Assembly (NCBI GenBank): GCA_021834945.1
Contig: JAKBRA010000037.1
Span: 1 to 5,650, forward strand
From: Nanobdellota archaeon
GTDB taxonomy: Archaea > Nanoarchaeota > Nanoarchaeia > Parvarchaeales > Parvarchaeaceae
Direction of reading: 5' to 3'
DNA: 5,650 bases
The notes beneath the pieces are model-generated. The model searched no databases and had not been told where the DNA came from. It was given only the letters and a program-made list of their open reading frames with translations. Positions 1 through 5,650 of this stretch are shown here, one piece after another; the first letter of the stretch is position 1, and each line of letters begins with the position of its first letter. Both the position numbers and the translations under genes were made by a program.

Positions 1-816
1 CTCCTGTTCTTCATTAGAGAAACTAGACGAAATGTATCCCATTTCAGATACTTTTTTTTCAATAGCATCGACGAATTTTAAATACCGTTTTTTTGTTTTG
101 TATGTTGAATCCTGAAAGCTTTCTCCAGGGTCTACCAATTCAAGCTCAAGAATGGGTATTTTCATCTTATTGAATACAGAGAGGTATTCCTTGCTTATAT
201 TTGAATCTTTATCAACCATCGGCTTAGTAAACTCATAATACAATAGAGATGTGCGGCTTAGAAAATATTCCATCATTTTGTTAGTAAGTGTTTCCAGTTC
301 CCTCCTTATAGATTTATTGGAATAATCTGCCTTTGACTTGCTTCTTTTGATTAAAGCATTGCCTTTTATAATCATTGTCTTTTCCGGCCCTTCAACAAAT
401 CCAAACTTTGCATAACCAGATGACAGGTATAAACTTTCATATGCTTCTTTCAACAAGCTATTTGGAGAAGAATACATGAGTTTCCCTGAACCGTCAAAAT
501 ATGGCAGGTTTACTTGATCAAACATATTCATAAACCCGGTACTCCACTTATTGGGCCTGAACAGATCTTCAAGTTTGATGTGCTTGTAAGCTTTCTTTTC
601 TACTTCTTCTGATTCCTTGTGTGTTAAAAAATTTTTGGACCTGGCTTTTTTAATTCTCCTTTCTTCCTTGTCTTCGTAATCCATCCTGCCAAAATCAAGC
701 GAGATATAGTGAAGTGATTCAAGAGCAGAGACATAATATTCCAGAAATTTTTTTGTTGTACAATTTACTGCATACTTTAAAGGTTCATGCATGTCTGCGT
801 ATAAAAAATATCCCAT
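1..816 (-). CDS. Hypothetical protein, 5' part only (N-terminal 272 codons; runs off left edge)
   Basis: The minus strand is open from an ATG at 816 down to base 1 without a stop: 272 codons, C-terminus outside the window. A TAA lies three codons upstream (825-823) with no other start between, so this ATG is the natural start. I do not recognise the family. The product is charged, Lys/Glu/Tyr-rich, has one cysteine (C19), and shows no signal peptide, membrane span, zinc-binding CxxC pair or Walker motif. A Lys/Arg/Glu-rich, probably helical stretch lies at about residues 47-83. A more hydrophobic stretch (residues 219-229) contains PILELELVDP, which could be a core beta strand. Amino-acid usage and codons match the neighbouring genes, which supports a real gene rather than a shadow. 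It is divergent from the TrmB-like regulator across a 53-bp gap with a shared TATA box and an operator-like palindrome, so it is a good candidate target of that regulator. Its function is unknown. Confidence 0.8.
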   Translation of the reverse strand, partial: MGYFLYADMHEPLKYAVNCTTKKFLEYYVSALESLHYISLDFGRMDYEDKEERRIKKARSKNFLTHKESEEVEKKAYKHIKLEDLFRPNKWSTGFMNMFDQVNLPYFDGSGKLMYSSPNSLLKEAYESLYLSSGYAKFGFVEGPEKTMIIKGNALIKRSKSKADYSNKSIRRELETLTNKMMEYFLSRTSLLYYEFTKPMVDKDSNISKEYLSVFNKMKIPILELELVDPGESFQDSTYKTKKRYLKFVDAIEKKVSEMGYISSSFSNEEQE

Positions 817-839
817 GCTTGATTATAACATGTAAAGTA

Positions 840-849
840 TTTATATAAA
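840..849. promoter_or_regulatory. Self-complementary TATA box shared by two divergent, apparently leaderless genes
   Basis: TTTATATAAA reads the same on both strands and matches the archaeal TATA consensus. Its centre is about 26 bp before the regulator's ATG (870) and about 28 bp before the divergent ATG (816). Archaeal transcription starts roughly 25 bp from the TATA centre, so transcripts in either direction would begin at or very near the start codon, which fits the lack of a Shine-Dalgarno sequence. The purine-rich GTAAAG just before it (832-837) is close to a TFB-recognition element for plus-strand transcription. The corresponding minus-strand flank (GGAGAG) is a poorer match. Two-way use is inference from spacing. 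Confidence 0.6.
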
Positions 850-869
850 ACTCTCCTAAAACGGAGAGT
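850..869. promoter_or_regulatory. Inverted repeat, likely operator of the TrmB-like regulator
   Basis: Perfect 7-bp arms ACTCTCC (850-856) and GGAGAGT (863-869) flank a 6-bp spacer, directly between the TATA box and the regulator's ATG at 870. A dimeric winged-helix protein would bind such a site. For the regulator gene it overlaps the expected transcription start, so binding should repress. For the divergent gene it sits just upstream of the TATA box, where TrmB-type proteins of Thermococcales are known to activate. The arm sequence differs from the published Thermococcales TrmB-type motifs, so assignment to this regulator rests on position. The GGAG at 863-866 is only 3 nt from the ATG, too close to act as a normal ribosome binding site. 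Confidence 0.6.
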
Positions 870-1598
870 ATGGATATAAAAAGTATAATAGAATCTGCAG
901 GTCTTACCCGAGCAGAAAGCGAAGTCTACTTGTCGCTAATAAAATTAGGCAGTTCAATGATAGGGCCGATACTTAGGGAATCCGGCCTTAACAGTTCCGT
1001 TGCATATAACTGTCTTCAAAGACTTATGGGGGAAGGCCTGGTTTCTTACCGCATAAAAGGCAAAAAGAAGTATTTTTTTGCTTCTGATCCAAAAAATTTA
1101 ATACAAATCCTAAAAGATAAGGAAGATGCTTTGCTTGAAGTTATGCCAGTACTGGAAAAACTAAAGGGTACTGCAAAAAGCAAGCAGGATATATTCATAT
1201 TTGAGGGACCAAAGGCAGCTAGAACAGTATTTAATGACATTTTGAATACACTGAAAAAAGGAGATGAGCACCTTGTAATTGGCGTTTCGGAAAGCGACAG
1301 TGGCATGGGCGGATTTATAAAGAGATGGGATGAAAAAAGAGCTAAAAAGGGCATCAAAAAACGGGTTATAATAACTGAGAAAAAAGGAAACTGGCTGGAT
1401 TATTACAAAAAACAACCGCTTACTAAAGTAAAAGCAATTCAGGAAATATTCAACGTGCATTTTACAATAAATATCTATGGAAACAAGACTGCTTTAGTCA
1501 TCTGGGGAAGATACGCAACATACATATTAATAGAGCGAAAAGAAGTAGCAGAAAACTTCAGGAACTATTTTAATTTTCTTTGGAAATTAAGTACATGA
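870..1598 (+). CDS. TrmB-family winged-helix transcription regulator
   Basis: A 242-residue cytosolic DNA-binding protein. The N-terminus is a classic TrmB winged helix-turn-helix. Residues 10-27 (AGLTRAESEVYLSLIKLG) match the family's opening helix, residues 31-39 are helix 2, residues 42-55 are the recognition helix followed by GEGLVSY, and the wing is RIKGKKKYFFASDPKNL (61-77). A helical, probably coiled-coil linker (78-100) should dimerise it. Residues 107-242 form a C-terminal sensor-like domain beginning IFIFEGPKAARTVF, comparable to the PLD-like effector domain of TrmB proteins. It is shorter than the full sugar-binding TrmB proteins (about 340 residues), so I would not assign a sugar ligand. 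The ATG at 870 gives the normal family N-terminus and lies 26 bp from a TATA box with no Shine-Dalgarno, so the mRNA is probably leaderless. A palindrome abutting the ATG suggests autorepression. Its targets, possibly the divergent unknown gene, are inferred. Confidence 0.85.
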   Translation: MDIKSIIESAGLTRAESEVYLSLIKLGSSMIGPILRESGLNSSVAYNCLQRLMGEGLVSYRIKGKKKYFFASDPKNLIQILKDKEDALLEVMPVLEKLKGTAKSKQDIFIFEGPKAARTVFNDILNTLKKGDEHLVIGVSESDSGMGGFIKRWDEKRAKKGIKKRVIITEKKGNWLDYYKKQPLTKVKAIQEIFNVHFTINIYGNKTALVIWGRYATYILIERKEVAENFRNYFNFLWKLST

Positions 1599-1658
1599 CT
1601 TTCAAAAACGGCATTCGCTGCATAAATATTAAATTCCATTCTTTTACGTCCTAAAAAA
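1599..1658. terminator. Convergent intergenic gap with T-tracts for both genes
   Basis: This 60-bp gap lies between the stop of the TrmB-like gene (TGA 1596-1598) and that of msrA (TGA, complement of 1659-1661). On the minus strand, T6 follows the msrA stop immediately (1658-1653), with a second T5 at 1608-1604. On the plus strand the best T-rich run is TTCTTTT (1639-1645). Archaeal intrinsic termination relies on U-tracts without needing a hairpin, so these fit, the msrA one better. No strong stem-loop was found. Confidence 0.4.
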
Positions 1659-2204
1659 TCAATCCTTCTTCAAAAGCTCAAGATACTCTTTTCTCAGCTT
1701 TGCTATTTTAGGGCGTATGACCATGAAGCAGTACGGGTTCAGGGGATTATTCTTGTAGTAATCCTGATGGTATTTCTCTGCGAGATAAAATTCTTTCAAC
1801 GGCTCCAGAGCAGTGACTATCGGCTTATCCCAAAGCTTTTCTTCCGTTAATTCTTTTATGACCTTCTCTGCTATTTCTCTCTGCTTATCATTAACATAGA
1901 ATATCTCTGACCTGTACTGGCTTCCTATGTCATTTCCCTGCCTATTCAGGCTGGTAGGATCATGTAAAGTGAAGAAAACCTGCAACAGCTGTTTATATGA
2001 GATTACCGAAGGGTTAAAGGTAAGCCTTACCGATTCGGCATGTCCTGTTTTGCCTGTGCAGACCTCCTCATAGGAAGGATCTTTAACAGTTCCTCCGCTG
2101 TATCCGGATTCAACTTTTTCTATGCCTTTTATCTGCTTGAATATTGCTTCCATACACCAGAAGCAGCCACCTGCAAGAACTGCAACATCAAGCTTTTCGG
2201 CCAT
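1659..2204 (-). CDS. msrA: Peptide-methionine (S)-S-oxide reductase MsrA
   Basis: Reduces the S-epimer of methionine sulfoxide, free or in proteins, in the cytosol. The 181-residue protein is a complete single MsrA domain. It shows GGCFWCMEAIF with catalytic Cys14 (12-22), GYSGG (34-38), DPSYEEVCTGKTGHAE with catalytic-site Glu56 (42-56), GSQYRSEIFY (94-103) and the FYLAEKYHQDYY signature (139-150). There are four cysteines: 14, 17, 49 and 159. C159, in NPYCFMVIRPKIAKLRK near the C-terminus, is in the usual place of a resolving cysteine. C17 makes the motif GCFWC instead of the commoner GCFWG, as in several Firmicutes. The ATG at 2204 has an in-frame TAA two codons upstream, which fixes the start. 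It is a single-gene unit, convergent with the regulator and divergent from the pilus operon. No MsrB is fused or adjacent, and electrons would come from thioredoxin or a similar donor encoded elsewhere. MsrA is patchy in archaea, so bacterial origin by transfer is plausible but untested. Confidence 0.97.
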   Translation of the reverse strand: MAEKLDVAVLAGGCFWCMEAIFKQIKGIEKVESGYSGGTVKDPSYEEVCTGKTGHAESVRLTFNPSVISYKQLLQVFFTLHDPTSLNRQGNDIGSQYRSEIFYVNDKQREIAEKVIKELTEEKLWDKPIVTALEPLKEFYLAEKYHQDYYKNNPLNPYCFMVIRPKIAKLRKEYLELLKKD

Positions 2205-2233
2205 ATTTTATGATGATTTTCTGCATTATTATA

Positions 2234-2242
2234 CTTTTTAAA
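2234..2242 (-). promoter_or_regulatory. Possible TATA box of msrA
   Basis: On the minus strand TTTAAAAAG is centred about 34 bp upstream of the msrA ATG (2204), which predicts a start site near 2212 and a leader of only a few bases. The whole 2205-2300 gap is AT-rich, so chance matches are common. The call rests on spacing only. Confidence 0.35.
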
Positions 2243-2259
2243 CTACAAATAAAGAATTA

Positions 2260-2290
2260 AAGTTATAAGAACATAAAATTAATTATATTA
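2260..2290 (+). promoter_or_regulatory. Probable promoter region of the pilus/secretion operon
   Basis: Two TATA-like candidates precede the ATG at 2301. TTATAAG (2264-2270), with purine-rich AAAG before it, would start transcription near 2291 and give a roughly 10-nt leader. ATAAAATT (2273-2280) would give a leaderless message. The stronger-looking ATTATATTATAA run (2282-2293) is too close to the ATG to serve the full-length gene. No Shine-Dalgarno precedes the ATG. The choice between candidates cannot be made from sequence alone. Confidence 0.35.
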
Positions 2291-2300
2291 TAATACTACA

Positions 2301-3824
2301 ATGGAAACAGAAGGAACTGAGATAATAGAAGATTACCAGGTAGTATCTGATGGTATTTCTGCTGATGTTAAGATACTTAGGATCCCATCTAAGTTTACAA
2401 TGAACTATAAGATAACTACTCCCGTTATAGATCAAAGTATGAATGCAGTATTAACAGAGATAAGAACTGAACTTATAAGAGAAGACCCTTCAAAGATACA
2501 GCAGCTTTCTCAGACTACTTCCGAGACATTAAAAAGGGAATTTCTTGAAATAGTACAAAGAAAACTCAAGGAAATAATACCCGGGATGCAGGAGAAATCA
2601 TACTTGGAGCTTTCTGCTACTCTCCTGCATGAAATGTTCGGCCTGGGAATAATAGAGATACTTGATACGGACCCGAATCTAGAAGAGGTAGTTATAAACG
2701 ACTCAAAAACGCAGGTTATGGTTTATCACATTAAATACGGCTGGCTTGAAACAAACGTAAGAATAGAAACCGAATCAAAAATAGAGTCATACGCGCAACA
2801 AATTGCAAGAAAAGTAGGAAGGCAGATTACAAACTTAAATCCCCTTTTAGATGCACAGCTTCCAAATGGAGATAGGGTCAACGCTACTCTTTATCCAATA
2901 TCCACACATGGAAATACGTTGGATATAAGAAAGTTTCGTGCAGAGCCTTGGACAATAATAGATTTTCTTAAGAGGAAAACTGTTTCGCAAGAACTCGTTT
3001 CATTCATATGGCAGGCAATGCAGTATGAACTTTCATTCCTAGTTACGGGAGGTACGGCAGCAGGTAAAACATCGATGCTTAATGTTTTTCTTCCGTTTAT
3101 TCCTCCAAATCAAAGGATAATCACTATAGAAGATACAAGCGAACTTATCCTTCCAAAGTACATGCATTGGGTTCCAATGCTTACAAGGCAGCCTAATTCC
3201 GAAGGGAAAGGTCAAGTAACTATGTTGGATTTGCTGCTTAACTCGCTTAGAATGAGACCTGACCGTTTAGTAGTAGGTGAAATAAGAAAGAAGGAAGATG
3301 CGCAGACACTTTTCGAAGCAATGATGACCGGCCATTCAGTTTACGCAACTATGCACGCAGAGACTGCACAGCAGGTTGTAAAAAGGCTGATATCAGAGCC
3401 GATAGAACTGCCGGAAATCGAGGTTTCTACCCTTGACCTTATAATAACGTCATTTAGGCAGAGAAGAACTGGTGTGAGGAGGGTATTAGAACTTGCTGAG
3501 ATAGTTGAAAGGCAAGTAAGTGGAGAAACGGAATTAAAGACTAACAACTTGTTTGAATGGAAACCAAGAACGGATGTAATAGAAAGGACAATAAATACTT
3601 CACAGAAAATATCTACAAAACTTGCCCTTTATTCGGGATTGACAAGCGAGGAAATGGCCGCTGATTTAAAGGAAAAGGGCTCTGTTTTACAGTGGATGGT
3701 TGAAAAAGAAGTAGACAACGTAAACTTAATAGGATTAACAGCAAGCAATTACTATACTAACCATGATAAATTAATGCAGTTGATAAAAGATAAGGGAGAC
3801 CCTTCTGAATTAGAAACTTTGTAA
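2301..3824 (+). CDS. Type II/IV secretion system ATPase (VirB11/GspE/ArlI superfamily), pilus motor
   Basis: A 507-residue cytosolic hexameric ATPase that powers assembly of type IV pilus-like filaments against a TadC-like platform. All core motifs are present: the arginines of GDRVNA (190-195) and LDIRKF (208-212) before the P-loop, Walker A GGTAAGKT (250-257, Lys256), Asp box ITIEDTSEL (274-282), Walker B RLVVGEI (322-328, Glu327) and His box TGHSVYATMHAET (343-355). The enzyme therefore looks active. Residues 1-115 form an N-terminal domain, 116-230 the N2-type domain with the EEVVIND strand, and about 420-507 a mainly charged helical C-terminal region. Length is normal for archaeal members. 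It is first in the operon, with 1 nt between its TAA and the next ATG. Two separate small platform proteins follow and no KaiC-like ArlH is upstream, so a Tad/Epd-type pilus motor is more likely than an archaellum motor. The filament type is inference; the ATPase family is certain. Confidence 0.95.
   Translation: METEGTEIIEDYQVVSDGISADVKILRIPSKFTMNYKITTPVIDQSMNAVLTEIRTELIREDPSKIQQLSQTTSETLKREFLEIVQRKLKEIIPGMQEKSYLELSATLLHEMFGLGIIEILDTDPNLEEVVINDSKTQVMVYHIKYGWLETNVRIETESKIESYAQQIARKVGRQITNLNPLLDAQLPNGDRVNATLYPISTHGNTLDIRKFRAEPWTIIDFLKRKTVSQELVSFIWQAMQYELSFLVTGGTAAGKTSMLNVFLPFIPPNQRIITIEDTSELILPKYMHWVPMLTRQPNSEGKGQVTMLDLLLNSLRMRPDRLVVGEIRKKEDAQTLFEAMMTGHSVYATMHAETAQQVVKRLISEPIELPEIEVSTLDLIITSFRQRRTGVRRVLELAEIVERQVSGETELKTNNLFEWKPRTDVIERTINTSQKISTKLALYSGLTSEEMAADLKEKGSVLQWMVEKEVDNVNLIGLTASNYYTNHDKLMQLIKDKGDPSELETL
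2586..2630. repeat. 10-bp inverted repeat inside the ATPase gene
   Basis: ATGCAGGAGA (2586-2595) is perfectly complementary in reverse to TCTCCTGCAT (2621-2630), with a 25-nt loop. It lies in the coding region for residues about 96-110. The mRNA could form this stem, but there is no T-tract after it and no visible link to expression. It may be coincidental. Confidence 0.4.
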
Positions 3825-3825
3825 A

Positions 3826-4722
3826 ATGGAAACGAAAATACCTTCTATTATGATTTCCCCGGCCAAGGCCATATTCTTCGGAAAGAAAGTTAAGAAATTT
3901 GCGCCTATGTTAAGAGGCTTTGCCCCCTCATTGAAACAAGATCTTATGCAGGCATCAATGGATATAGATTACTTGGATTATATTGCTGCAGGGATAATTG
4001 TGACACTGCTTCTTGTTGGTTTAATGATTGGCGTAACAGCACTTATAGTTTTAATAGCCATAAAAAAAGACTTATTGACCGTAAAGATTGAAGCTATAAT
4101 ACCTGTGCTTGTTATTGTAGTTCCAGCCGTTTATTTACTGTATTTTCTAAATTTTCCAAAACTTCAGGCTACAAAAAGAACAAAGCTTATAGAAGAACAG
4201 GTTGTATTTGCGACCAGGGAAATAATGATAAAGGTAGGTTCTGGAGTTCCAGTATTCAATGCGCTACTTGATGTTGCAAATGGGGATTATGGTGTTGTAT
4301 CGGACGAATTTAAACTTGCAATAGAAGAAATAGAATCCGGAGTACCGCAAGAAGAGGCGCTGGATCATTTAGCAAGAAGAGTTCCTTCCCAGTCCCTTAG
4401 AAGGACAATAGATATAATGCTTAATGCAATAAAATCAGGAAGTGATGTTGCAGGCACCCTTAATCTTATAAACGACATGCTTATCAAAAAACAGCAGTCG
4501 GACATGAAAGCCTATGCCGGTGAATTAACACCGATGTCGATGGCTTATATGCTTATATCTGTAGTTATTCCCAGCCTGGGAATGTCTGTATTTGTGATCC
4601 TTGGCTCATTAGCGCACTTTGACACCGTGGATATAATATACATAGTACCGCCGTTTCTTCTGATATTTCAGATATTCTTTATGGGAATGATAGGCGACAG
4701 GAGGCCATCTATAGGCGTATGA
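3826..4722 (+). CDS. TadC-like (T2SSF/GspF-type) pilus assembly membrane protein, first copy
   Basis: A 298-residue integral membrane platform protein, which in this family couples the motor ATPase to pilin extraction and assembly. Hydrophobic spans are at about 52-80, 88-109, 237-261 and 268-290. The cytoplasmic T2SSF domain lies between the second and third spans (about 125-235), with the family pattern EEQVVFATREIMIKVGSGVPVFNAL (start 123), the EEIESGVPQEEALDHLARRVPS segment (167-188), and an amphipathic helix with AIKSGSDVAGTL (201-212). The basic N-terminal 40 residues fit a cytoplasmic end. It starts 1 nt after the ATPase stop with no Shine-Dalgarno close by, so translation is probably coupled. 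Its end overlaps the next gene in ATGA. At about 300 residues it is a single T2SSF unit, like TadB or TadC and unlike the larger archaellar ArlJ. Which Tad partner it corresponds to cannot be told by eye. Confidence 0.9.
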   Translation: METKIPSIMISPAKAIFFGKKVKKFAPMLRGFAPSLKQDLMQASMDIDYLDYIAAGIIVTLLLVGLMIGVTALIVLIAIKKDLLTVKIEAIIPVLVIVVPAVYLLYFLNFPKLQATKRTKLIEEQVVFATREIMIKVGSGVPVFNALLDVANGDYGVVSDEFKLAIEEIESGVPQEEALDHLARRVPSQSLRRTIDIMLNAIKSGSDVAGTLNLINDMLIKKQQSDMKAYAGELTPMSMAYMLISVVIPSLGMSVFVILGSLAHFDTVDIIYIVPPFLLIFQIFFMGMIGDRRPSIGV

Positions 4723-5650
4723 AACGAAATTCTGCCCACAAAGATATTCGAGTAGCGCTAGCGCATGCACTTCCAAAAAAGCTTACTATACCTATGAAAG
4801 AGCAGTTCATATACGCCCAGATGGGTGGTGAAGACCTTGATAGTACCATAGGATCAGTTACTATTTTACTTATAGTTGGAAGCATAATTGGGGCTATATT
4901 AATTTTCCATTTTCTGCATTCTCCTATTTACGCAATAGGAGCTGCATTTGGATTATTCTTTGGAGGATTACTACTTGTTAGGTCTGTACTTTCAATGTTT
5001 GCAGATTCCGTGTCAGCAAAGATAGAAAAAATATTACCCGACATGCTTTTGCTTATGGCCGCAAATCTTAGAGCAGGGATGATCCCTGAAAATTCATTTA
5101 TAGCATCAATGAAGCCTGAATTTGGAAAGTTGAATTATCTTCTAAACAAAGCCGCAATAGAAACGCAGGCAGGTAAAAATTTCTCCGAAGCACTTATTGA
5201 AATGAATGAGATGACGAATTCGGAATTCTTTAAGGATAGCGTAAGAATAATATCCGAAGGAATAAGATCAGGAGCTGAATTGCACTTGATATTGGAAAAC
5301 CTTGCAAGCAATCTTTTGCAGAATGAAAGCATAAGGAACGACATGAGGGCCCAAGTAAAAAGCTATTCTCTTTTCATATTTATAGCTGCTACGCTTGCAG
5401 CGCCGCTGCTTTATGGAGTTTCATCTTTTCTTATAGGAATACTTGATAAGGTAGGTGCGTCAACGAGTGGAGGCACTTCGGCGGCAAACCTTCCAAGTGG
5501 AACACTGGGATTATTCTCCGGGTTTACTCTACCACATATTTCAGTAACACTTGTGGTAGCTGTTTCCCTAATAAATGTAGTAATAACAACAGCTTCTAGC
5601 GCTCTGCTTGGCGGGATATTAAATACTGGCAAAGCAAAAAACGGACTTAA
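4719..5650 (+). CDS. TadC-like (T2SSF) pilus assembly membrane protein, second copy (runs off right edge)
   Basis: Starts at the ATG that overlaps the previous gene's TGA (ATGA, 4719-4722) and stays open to the window end: 310 codons plus two bases, stop outside. The architecture repeats that of its neighbour: a basic N-terminus (1-28), spans at about 43-65 and 68-90, a cytoplasmic T2SSF domain (about 100-212) and spans at about 213-242 and 272-300. Recognisable family segments are KIEKILPDMLLLMAANLRAG (101-120), GKNFSEALIEM (152-162) and IISEGIRSGAELHLILENLA (178-197). Residues 246-262, between spans three and four, are Ser/Gly/Thr-rich. The visible length already matches a complete family member, so the stop is probably close. 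The overlap implies coupled translation. AGGAGG at 4699-4704 is 14 nt from the ATG, farther than a working Shine-Dalgarno normally is. Together with the first copy it would form a two-part platform as in TadB/TadC systems. Pilins and a prepilin peptidase may follow downstream, but that is not seen. Confidence 0.9.
   Translation, partial: MKRNSAHKDIRVALAHALPKKLTIPMKEQFIYAQMGGEDLDSTIGSVTILLIVGSIIGAILIFHFLHSPIYAIGAAFGLFFGGLLLVRSVLSMFADSVSAKIEKILPDMLLLMAANLRAGMIPENSFIASMKPEFGKLNYLLNKAAIETQAGKNFSEALIEMNEMTNSEFFKDSVRIISEGIRSGAELHLILENLASNLLQNESIRNDMRAQVKSYSLFIFIAATLAAPLLYGVSSFLIGILDKVGASTSGGTSAANLPSGTLGLFSGFTLPHISVTLVVAVSLINVVITTASSALLGGILNTGKAKNGL

Noticed and set aside
1046..1460. Minus-strand open frames of about 100 codons opposite the regulator gene
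   Set aside because: They are shadows of the well-supported regulator gene and have no promoter, family resemblance or sensible composition.
2282..2293. ATTATATTATAA as the main TATA box of the pilus operon
   Set aside because: Transcription about 25 bp downstream would begin after the ATG at 2301, and the next Met is at codon 34, which would remove the start of the N-terminal domain.
2619..2625. ACTCTCC, identical to one arm of the operator at 850-869
   Set aside because: There is no matching GGAGAGT at the operator's spacing, and the site is deep inside the ATPase gene. It belongs to a different, wider inverted repeat.
4699..4704. AGGAGG upstream of the second platform gene as a Shine-Dalgarno
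   Set aside because: It is 14 nt from the ATG, and no alternative start lies at working distance. It is also simply the coding sequence of the first copy's C-terminus.
4755..4764. GC-rich 10-bp palindrome GCGCTAGCGC near the start of the second platform gene
   Set aside because: Several 10-bp palindromes are expected by chance in a window this size. It lies in codons for a plausible protein segment and has no promoter or terminator context.
5135..5632. Minus-strand open frames of about 70 codons opposite the second platform gene
   Set aside because: They lie entirely within a convincing T2SSF coding sequence on the other strand and show no independent support.

Overview
The window looks like a stretch of an AT-rich archaeal chromosome, probably from a small-genome or DPANN-type lineage, though the lineage is inference. 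The evidence is a TrmB-family regulator, an archaeal-type secretion/pilus ATPase followed by two TadC-like membrane proteins, TATA boxes 26-35 bp before start codons, no usable Shine-Dalgarno sequences, and heavy use of ATA (Ile) and AGA/AGG (Arg) codons.

Layout. Bases 1-816 (minus strand) hold the N-terminal 272 codons of an unrecognised soluble, charged protein that runs off the left edge. A 53-bp divergent intergenic region (817-869) separates it from a TrmB-like transcription regulator (870-1598, plus). This gap holds one self-complementary TATA box and, next to it, a perfect 7-bp inverted repeat that looks like the regulator's operator. Next, convergent to the regulator, is a peptide methionine sulfoxide reductase A gene (1659-2204, minus) with a T6 tract directly after its stop codon. 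A second divergent AT-rich gap (2205-2300) leads into a tightly packed plus-strand operon. This contains a type II/IV secretion ATPase of the VirB11/GspE/ArlI superfamily (2301-3824), a first TadC-like (T2SSF) membrane protein (3826-4722), and a second, divergent one (4719 to the right edge, incomplete) overlapping it by an ATGA.

How the genes work together. The three right-hand genes form the motor and inner platform of a type IV pilus-like machine. The split pair of platform proteins resembles the Tad (TadB/TadC) and archaeal Epd-type arrangement rather than the archaellum, where one larger ArlJ protein and the KaiC-like ArlH are expected. No pilin or prepilin peptidase gene is visible here. 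MsrA is a separate oxidative-repair unit. The regulator and the unknown protein form a divergent pair, and the operator position suggests that the regulator represses itself and may activate its neighbour. This regulator/unknown-protein module is the least explained part of the window. No RNA genes, CRISPR arrays, insertion sequences or attachment sites were seen.
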